Below, piece by piece: positions 57,821 through 64,000 of a stretch of DNA of 64,000 bases (its first letter is position 1; the number at the start of each line of letters is the position of its first letter). The stretch covers positions 30,366,510-30,430,509 of the forward strand of contig CM060068.1 of assembly GCA_030533445.1 (NCBI GenBank), written 5' to 3'. Made by a program: the position numbers and the translations under genes. This DNA is from Cyprinodon diabolis (taxonomy: Eukaryota > Chordata > Actinopteri > Cyprinodontiformes > Cyprinodontidae). The notes below the pieces were generated by a model. The model was not told where the DNA came from. It did no database searches and saw nothing but the letters and a program-made list of their open reading frames with translations.

Positions 57821-58160
57821 GGCTGGACAGCACAGTAATGCAGTGGTTAGCATTGCTGCCTTGCAACAAGAAGGTTCTGGGTTCAATTCCCAGCTGGGGG
57901 GCATTCTGTTCTCTCTGTGCATGTGTGGGTTCTCTCCAGGTACTCTGGCTTCCTGCTAAAGTCCAAGAACATGACTGTTGGTTTAATTTGCTTACATTCT
58001 CCTTAGGTTTGAGTGTGTGCATCAATGGTTATTTGTCTCTCTGTTGCCCAGCGATAGACTGGTGACCCCCTGCATCTCGCCCATAGACAGCTGTACATAG
58101 GCACCTGCACCCCTTGCGATCCCAGCAGGGATAAGCATGATGGAAAATTGATGGATGTAT
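57821..58160 (+). repeat. tRNA-type SINE, near full length
   Basis: The head has AATGCAGTGGTTAGCATTGC and a B box GGTTCAATTCC. The body has GTGGGTTCTCTCCAGGTACT, AAGTCCAAGAACATGACTG and GCGATAGACTGGTGACC. The tail ends AAAATTGATGGATG. This is the common fish SINE whose reverse complement often gives spurious GIEPRT-containing peptides, as at 57786-58025. Related fragments are at 14695-14870 and 25721-25821. Confidence 0.88.
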
Positions 58161-60961
58161 TTAGGGCTGCTGTGGAGACAAAACAAGGTCAAACCCTTTA
58201 TAGTTATTAAGACATTTGACTGTAAACCCTCTGCCTGTCCAAATTTATGTTCTTACAAAGTTTTAAAATGTTGTTGAGTATTATTTAGATTCTTCTTGTC
58301 TATAAGGAATAATAACAGAATTTGCACTTTACCTTACTTTAGCATTTTTATGGTAGACAAATCCACCATGGGAACAAAAATAGGAGACAAATCTTTGTGT
58401 GCACAAAGGCTGATTACTTTACACAAGCTGTGCATCCACTTAGCTTTGTTTAGTTACAATGGTCAAAGGTATCCCTCCTTACATATTAGAGGATTACAGT
58501 GAGAGACTGTATGTGACACTTTAAAGTTTAATTTTATTTAAATCATTCAGTTGCAGTTGTAGGTTTTGGCTTTGAAATAAAGCACCACATTGGGTCAGAG
58601 CAGTCATATCCTCTGCAAATAAAGCACAGCAATTAGTTTAGTGTAATTAGGAGTTAATGTTTGTGTGATTTGAAGGGGATTTGCTTGCTGCTGTATTTCA
58701 CTTTTAAAGATACTTTTTGTATCAACCCTTCTAAGCTCACAAATATTATCTTTTTTTTGTAAGAGAAAGACAAATAGACGAGAATAGGTGTAAACTTTAT
58801 ATTTAATGTTGGAGGTGAAATGATGGAGGACGGCACCACTCAACAGATGCACATCACCACTTCCAAAAGAGCCCTTATATCTCTGATTATGTATTCAGTT
58901 CACTTTTTTTATCCCACTTCATGCCCTGCACTCGCCATCAATAATTTAACCCAGAGGTTTCAGTCAAATTAGCTGAATTATTTTGAAGCAGTTGAACGCC
59001 TGCTTTTCACTAATGGAATGGTTCTTTTGGGCAGATGTTTTATTGAAAAGGAGGAGATTTTAATTCACTTTAAATTTTTGATAAGTAGTTTTATACTTAG
59101 ATTACGGGCAACCATTTTCCCCCAGTCTAATGGATAGGGAGCGGGTGGATATGCCTTGTTGGAGCAACTCTCCAGCAAACACCAAATTCTCTGGGGCTTA
59201 AGTACATCCTTTATTTCCCTCAGAATAGGATATTTCTGTTTCTGTAAGATTGAAAGAGAGAGTAATGACCATAATTGCCTGACAGGGCCCATTGACATCT
59301 TTAACTCAATAAACGACTTGCTGTGTCTGCACATCTCTCTCTCTCTCTCTCTCTCGAATCCATACATTTATACATCCTCACACTTTTTTTGTTTAAAAAG
59401 GCTGGTAAAAGGTTTTTAAAATTTTCTATCTTCTTCCACCTACCCCTCAATAACTTGGTTAAGTGACCAAAAACTATATACATGAACCCTACATGCTCCT
59501 TCTCTCTAGCTTGAAGCATATTGGTAGACATTCTCAACAATGCCTCCTGGTCTTTTTTCCCTGTAATGCTCCCTTTAACACCAAATCCTCCCACCACCAG
59601 CCTGTCTGTCGTATATGTATGATCCCGTGTGCCTCATTGGCACGGCATGACTGAGCAAGGCGCAGCTGTTGCTGGATAGATCAAATTCGGGCTCAGGTCC
59701 AGCCTTGCCAACAGCTGGATTAGCGGCGCAACCATTAGCATCTGAACTCCTGTAATGGGACAATATGACATGGATTATGCCTTCTGAGGCTCTGACAGCA
59801 AGACCGGGGACTCTGAGGATTGGGGAAAATTTAAATCTGGCAGGTTGACAATTTAAAAAACAACAACTCATGTGTGGGTGGGGTATGGAACAATTGGATG
59901 CTGAAGAGAGGAAAGAAGTTAACAGGCTGAAGTTGCAGAGTGGACAGAAATGGGGAAGTGAGAAGTGAGAAAGAGAAAACCGGGAATATACCGACAAATA
60001 AAATCTTTAATTAATGAAAGACTAAACGCATGTTGAGAAGAAAAGGCACTTTGATGAAGAACTCAATTTGATTTAAATTTAAGGACATCTTTACATATGT
60101 AATGTTTAGACTTTACAAACTATTTAAGTTGTATTCAATCAATAATATTCACACATCATGAATTAAGTTCTGCATTAACACATCCACTCTCAAAAAAGCA
60201 GTTTGTTGTTATTAGTTGACAAAGAGCTTAGTCTACACAAATTTTTGCCATTTTTGGATAACAAACTAGAACAGCTGTATACAATGTAATTTTAAGACAA
60301 AGTAAAACACCTCTCCCTCAGTCTTAATGTGACATCTAAGCTTGATGTAGACAAGCTTGATTCACAGGGGCATCTCAATAGTATAAAATCAAAGCAATGA
60401 CAATGCCGTTAATGATTAAGTAATTAAACCTTTTTCATTATGAAGTGACACTTAGAAAATAGATAGAATGAATAAACATAGAAACTTAAATATGTATTTA
60501 TCTAATTTGAAGTATGGCTTAAGAATAGAAAATTAGTGTCATGTTTTTCAGAAATTGAAAGATACCAGAAGAACAATTAAATCTAATTATTTTTAGTGTA
60601 GAAAAGTTTACTTACACAAGTTTACCTCTCTGTACTTTATAGGATATCTGGTCAATAGCTGATCAGGTTACTGTATGCATAAATGATCATATAAATGCAT
60701 AGTGGTATGGCAGTGATCCTCCCCTGAATATGCTGAATAGAGGTCCTAGCCACTGCACCAGCAAACTGTGCCTCCATTCCACCACCATAGTCAGACTCTG
60801 GGGGGAAGACGTTTCTACCTACATATCTCTGCTCATGCAGATTATCTGCATTCAGCACTGACATCTTCCCCCAGGGTCTGAGCGCCAAAGACCTATTCAT
60901 TTTTTATGTCAACACAACTTTCTAGTTGCTGCTACCCTCTGTGTCTTAACAGGTTAGATTA
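58161..60961. other. Intron-like sequence with possible conserved island
   Basis: No gene. A (CT)n run lies at 59333-59355. Positions 59636-59830 are GC-richer, non-repetitive and free of long frames on the + strand, and contain CAGCTGTTG and CAACAGCTGG E-box-type sites; conserved regulatory DNA is possible but unproven. The 140-codon minus-strand frame at 59575-59997 overlaps it and lacks a known domain. Confidence 0.4.
59333..59355. repeat. (CT)n microsatellite
   Basis: An uninterrupted run of about eleven CT units. Confidence 0.9.
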
Positions 60962-61215
60962 GAAAAAAAAAATAAAATTGAAAATCTTATTGTAACCCTT
61001 GTTGTACCACAATGGGGAAATTCTTGTGTTACAGCAGCAAAAGCATTACAGCAAAGTGGTCACACAAATCTGGACTTTAGAAAATGTATGAAAATAACTG
61101 AATAAGTGGTAGACTAAAACAAAAAAACAAAAACAAATAAAATACTGTACTGTACAGTGTTTTTACAATATAAATACTGTGCAGTTATCTGAAAAATAAA
61201 TAATCAATATACAGC
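60962..61215 (-). repeat. Rex/jockey-type LINE 3' UTR (distal part)
   Basis: On the minus strand this reads through TTTGCTGCTGTAACACAAG, AATTTCCCCATTGTGG and ACAATAAGATTTTC to a T-rich end. I recognise this as the 3' terminus of abundant fish non-LTR elements of the Rex/jockey group. Coding sequence of the same element resumes at about 62420, beyond a Penelope-like insertion. Confidence 0.7.
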
Positions 61216-62412
61216 TGTGGACATTTTTACAGTAGTGGATATGTGGAAATAGCAGCAACACCAGAGATGTGCTGGTGAAGATTCTCAGTCATCCAGGTCA
61301 TAATCATTCCAAAAAAATTAAAAACAATACTGGACTTGGTTTCCAAGTTTGAAGACGTTTTGCTTCCCATCCAGGAAGCTTTTTCAAATAAAAATTTCAG
61401 GAATAGCGTTGAGTTTTTGTTTTGAAAACATGAAAATTGGAACAGACGAAGGGGTCCACCCATTTGGAATGGGGGTCATTTGGCTTCTTTTGTTAGACTG
61501 CAATACCCCATACCCACCAAGTGTCTGAAAGGTCGGTCATTAAAGGGGGTTGTTGTCCTGGCTGAATAGACTAGGTCCTTCACTTTCCTGTACAGGGGGT
61601 GGGGCTGCGATGACAACAGGAAGGGATTAACTCAATAGCAGCAATATCAATTTTATGAAAGCTGGAACCTAAGTCCACCCCCTCTGTTTGAAGATAGAGT
61701 TTCTTTCTTAACATAGATGGCTTCCTTCACATCCATCTATTTTCTTTATCCAAAATGTGAACATTCCGGTCCTCAAAAGAATGTCCTTTGTCTTTAAGTG
61801 TAGATGTACTGCAGAGTCTTTTCCAGAGGAAGTCCCTCTTTTCTGTTGGGCTATGTGTTTGTGGAGAGGGTGTTTGGTTTCTCCAATATAAAGATCAGAG
61901 CATTCCTTACTACACTGAACTGCGTACACCTCTCTGTCATATTATGTTTGGCGGTTTTGTCCTTAGGATGGGTCTTGGTAGGTTTGAATTCCAGCAACAT
62001 ATGGGATGGAGATGTTTTGGTATTTGATCTTCTCACCGTCATGTTCTGCTGCGTGTCTTTTGGACTTCCTTGCTTATTTGACGAACGCCCATTTTGGGTA
62101 TAAACAGCTTTGAAGAGCCTTTATGCTACCCTTCTGTTTTTGTAGAGAAATGCTTGTTTTTGTAGAGACATGCTTGGCCCGGTGCTGTAAGGTTCTGATG
62201 ACTGGTAGTTTGTGTTCCAATGGGTGGTGTGAGTCAGAAAGAAGATATGGTTCTCTGTGAGTGGATTTTCTATAGACTTCAGTGTTGAAGTTTCCATCTC
62301 CTTCCATGCTCACCAAAAAGTCCAGAAAAGGTTGCTTGTTGTTGTTGGCATCCTCTCTGGTGAACTGGATGTGGGGGTCAACCGAGTTGATGTGTCTTGT
62401 GAAAGATGTGCA
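61216..62412 (-). pseudogene. Penelope-like retroelement: reverse-transcriptase end, GIY-YIG endonuclease and 3' region
   Basis: In minus-strand order there is TSFTRHINSVDPHIQFTRED (end of the reverse transcriptase), QPFLDFLVS, VYRKSTHREPYLL with SHHPLEHKLPVIRTL, and YPKWAFVK. After a frameshift comes FKPTKTHPKDKT, and after another YAVQCSKECSDLYIGETKH, the GIY-YIG nuclease start. KDSAVHLHL follows, and after a third frameshift VKEAIYVKKETLSSNRGGGL, which holds the catalytic glutamate region. The helix arginine expected after the YIG block is replaced (LHKHIAQ). The element is 5'-truncated, as Penelope copies commonly are. The 3' region 61258-61400 keeps AAGCTTCCTGGATGGGAAG. It is non-functional. 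Confidence 0.88.
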
Positions 62413-62419
62413 AAATTAT

Positions 62420-63060
62420 AGTAGCACGTTATTTAAGTGACCAAAACAGGAACTACAAAATTCAGCCTGAACATAACAACGTATTGAGGTTGTTGGTAAC
62501 AGTGGTGGTTATAAAGTATTACAGTTGCTGGTAGGAAGGATCTGTGATAACTGGTGTGTTTGGGGTGCAGCAGTCTGTCATTGAAGGAGCTCTTCAGTTC
62601 AGCAACAGTTTCATGCATGGGATGGGAGACATTATTTAATGTCCTTTTGTTTCCCACCTCCAGCAGTAGGTCCACCTTGCCTTCCCAAAAAGCTTATCCA
62701 GCCGCTTTATCTCAGATACAGATAAGCCACTGCTCCAACAGACAGCTCCATAGAAGATGGCTGATGCTACAACAGAGTCAAAGAAGTTCTTAAGGAGCAA
62801 ACCCAACCCTGCATTTCAAATGACCTCAGTCTCCTCAGCAGGAAGTCTGCTCTGACCCTTCTTGTATAGAGCCTCAGTGTTGTGAGTCCAGTCCAGTTTA
62901 ATGTCCAGGTGATTACTTAGGTACTCATAACAGTCCACTATTTAAATTTCATTTCCTGGATGTTCAGCCTTGTCGGTGGGGTGGATCTGCTTCTACGAAA
63001 GTCCAGCACCAGCTCCTTGTTTTCTTCTGCATTAATCAGGAGGTGGTTCTGCTGGTACCA
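62420..63060 (-). pseudogene. Rex/jockey-type LINE, C-terminal reverse-transcriptase domain
   Basis: Minus-strand translation in shifting frames gives ELVLDFRRSRSTPPTRLNIQ, WTLNWTGLTTLRLYTRRVRA, LLRRLRSFEMQ and NNVSHPMHETVAELKSSFND, then YHRSFLPATVILYN. These are the post-catalytic parts of the reverse transcriptase in fish Rex/jockey-group elements. Several stops break the frame. The catalytic FADD block is missing. Confidence 0.85.
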
Positions 63061-63290
63061 GATGGGTGGATGATGGTTGGGAGCTTGAAGGTGTGAAGTT
63101 CCAAGGAGAAAAGTAGTCAGTCATTGAGGAAGGTGAAGGTAATAGCGTGGGGTTCTGGGCTGGGGGAGGAGTGGGTAGCTAGTCCAACCTGTTCAAAAAC
63201 TGGCTCTGATCGTTAACCCACTCCAAGACTCCAGAAGCCACGGTGTTCTAATTTTGAGCCTGAAATGGTCTTCAGGCTCTTCCAGACTCC
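63061..63290. other. Junction region within the LINE
   Basis: This replaces the reverse-transcriptase fingers and palm. I see no clear family match, so it marks an internal deletion or rearrangement of the LINE. Confidence 0.5.
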
Positions 63291-63965
63291 TCTAATGTTG
63301 TTCTGCTGCAGCTGATCCCTCCATCCTCTTCTTGTAGCTGTTCTTCCCATCCCCATTTATTTCAGGGTTGATCCATTGTTTGTTGTTGCAGAAGTGACAC
63401 ATCTTTCTGAGAGGCGCAGTATACTCCACACAGAATTTTATGTAGTTGGCGATGCAGTCTGTGATACTGTTGATGTCCTGTTGATTAGGAGCAAAGAGCC
63501 TCTCCCACACAGTGTTGGAGAAGCAGTCCCTCAGAGCTTCTTCAGCTTTCTCAGACCATCTCATCACTATGTGCTTCACAGCTGGTTCTCTGCGCAGCAG
63601 GGGTTTGTCCATAGGCTGGAGATGAACCAGATTGTGATCAGAGTTCCCCAGGGGAGGGAGAGATGATGATCTGTATGCCTCCTTAGTGTTAGGATACATT
63701 AGATCCAGTGTTTTATTGTCTCTGGTTTGGTAGTTAACATACTATGTGAATGTGGGAAGGGTGGAAGACAGGGAGACATGGAAAGAGTCCCCAATGATCA
63801 GAAAACAAGTCTGTGGGTGGGGGTGGCAAACACAGCTATTACAATATTTTGGGTCAATTCGCAGGGCAGATAACTTGGCCTCATACTAACTGCTAGCAGC
63901 TCAATGTTCTTGCTGCAACGCGTCTCTTTAATGGTTAGGTGCCCATAGTTTATCTATTGATCTAT
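63291..63965 (-). pseudogene. Rex/jockey-type LINE, endonuclease domain and linker
   Basis: On the minus strand, IELLAVSMRPSYLPCELT matches the middle of an apurinic-type (exonuclease-endonuclease-phosphatase fold) endonuclease. A degenerate GDS block follows where GDFN is expected, then LSSTLPTFT, an in-frame stop, YVNYQTRDNKTLDLMYPNTK and LPPLGNSDHNLVHLQPM with the catalytic SDH motif. The longest open part is 135 codons (63292-63699). Loss of GDFN and the stop mean it is inactive. It continues the element at 62420-63060. Confidence 0.88.
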
Positions 63966-64000
63966 GAGATCTATTTGAGATATATTGTTCACATACATAG
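63966..64000. other. Window edge, probably still inside the LINE
   Basis: Too short to assign. The LINE reading frame is expected to continue beyond the window. Confidence 0.3.

Noticed and set aside
57786..58025. 79-codon minus-strand frame with GIEPRT motif
   Set aside because: It lies inside a tRNA-type SINE and is the well-known spurious peptide from the antisense of that repeat.
61258..61400. Hammerhead ribozyme in the Penelope 3' region
   Set aside because: Penelope elements can carry hammerheads, but I could not find an intact CUGANGA core together with a GAAA core and a paired stem; the nearest words are mutated.
1..64000. CRISPR array, operon, phage or other prokaryotic system
   Set aside because: No regularly spaced direct repeats, no dense coding, and clear vertebrate repeats and splice sites throughout.

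Overview
This window is vertebrate nuclear DNA, almost certainly from a ray-finned (teleost) fish. It is AT-rich and has no dense coding. It carries consensus-type GT/AG splice sites and a fish-like load of interspersed repeats: tRNA-derived SINEs, L2- and Rex/jockey-type LINEs, a Penelope-like element, hAT, PIF/Harbinger, Tc1 and TTAA-target DNA elements, and LTR-like repeats. Nothing points to a bacterial, viral or organellar origin.

The one host coding exon I can defend lies at 24736-24839 on the + strand. It has a strong acceptor, a short 5' UTR, an ATG, a signal peptide, and a phase-1 donor. The encoded peptide matches the known N terminus of interleukin-1 receptor accessory protein-like 1 (IL1RAPL1), a synaptic adhesion receptor whose gene has exceptionally long introns. 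I therefore read positions 1-24735 as an upstream intron (after a non-coding first exon outside the window) and 24840-64000 as part of the long intron after the signal-peptide exon. The next exon (start of the first Ig domain) was not found here.

Layout. 1-7300: a SINE, an Angel-like TTAA element, a Tc1 remnant, and an LTR-like repeat split by a MULE-like element with a 68-bp terminal inverted repeat (TIR) and a 9-bp target duplication. 7300-14900: two hAT elements with 8-bp duplications, and an L2 LINE fragment interrupted by a third hAT element. 15600-24700: an LTR-like repeat, two hAT fold-back elements, a solo LTR with a 5-bp target duplication (GTCCA), and an L2 3' end. 24736-24839: the il1rapl1 exon. 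28400-39000: a SINE, a Harbinger-type element, a complete Angel-like element, and a composite block of two LTR families ending in a second solo LTR (target duplication TGTTC). 42461-43674: a PIF/Harbinger element keeping the N-terminal part of its transposase. 50237-51978: a compound microsatellite, a SINE and a TTAA element. 57821-58160: a full tRNA-type SINE. 60962-63965: a Rex/jockey-type LINE on the minus strand, split by a Penelope-like retroelement with a GIY-YIG domain.

The genes do not form an operon or pathway; this is one host gene's intron landscape shaped by nested transposition. All transposable-element reading frames I recognise are broken or truncated. I saw no CRISPR array, rRNA, intact tRNA gene or undescribed multi-gene system. 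The more unusual material is structural: nested insertions with exact target duplications, an LTR family with two alternative outer ends, and several perfect short hairpins in otherwise unremarkable intron.
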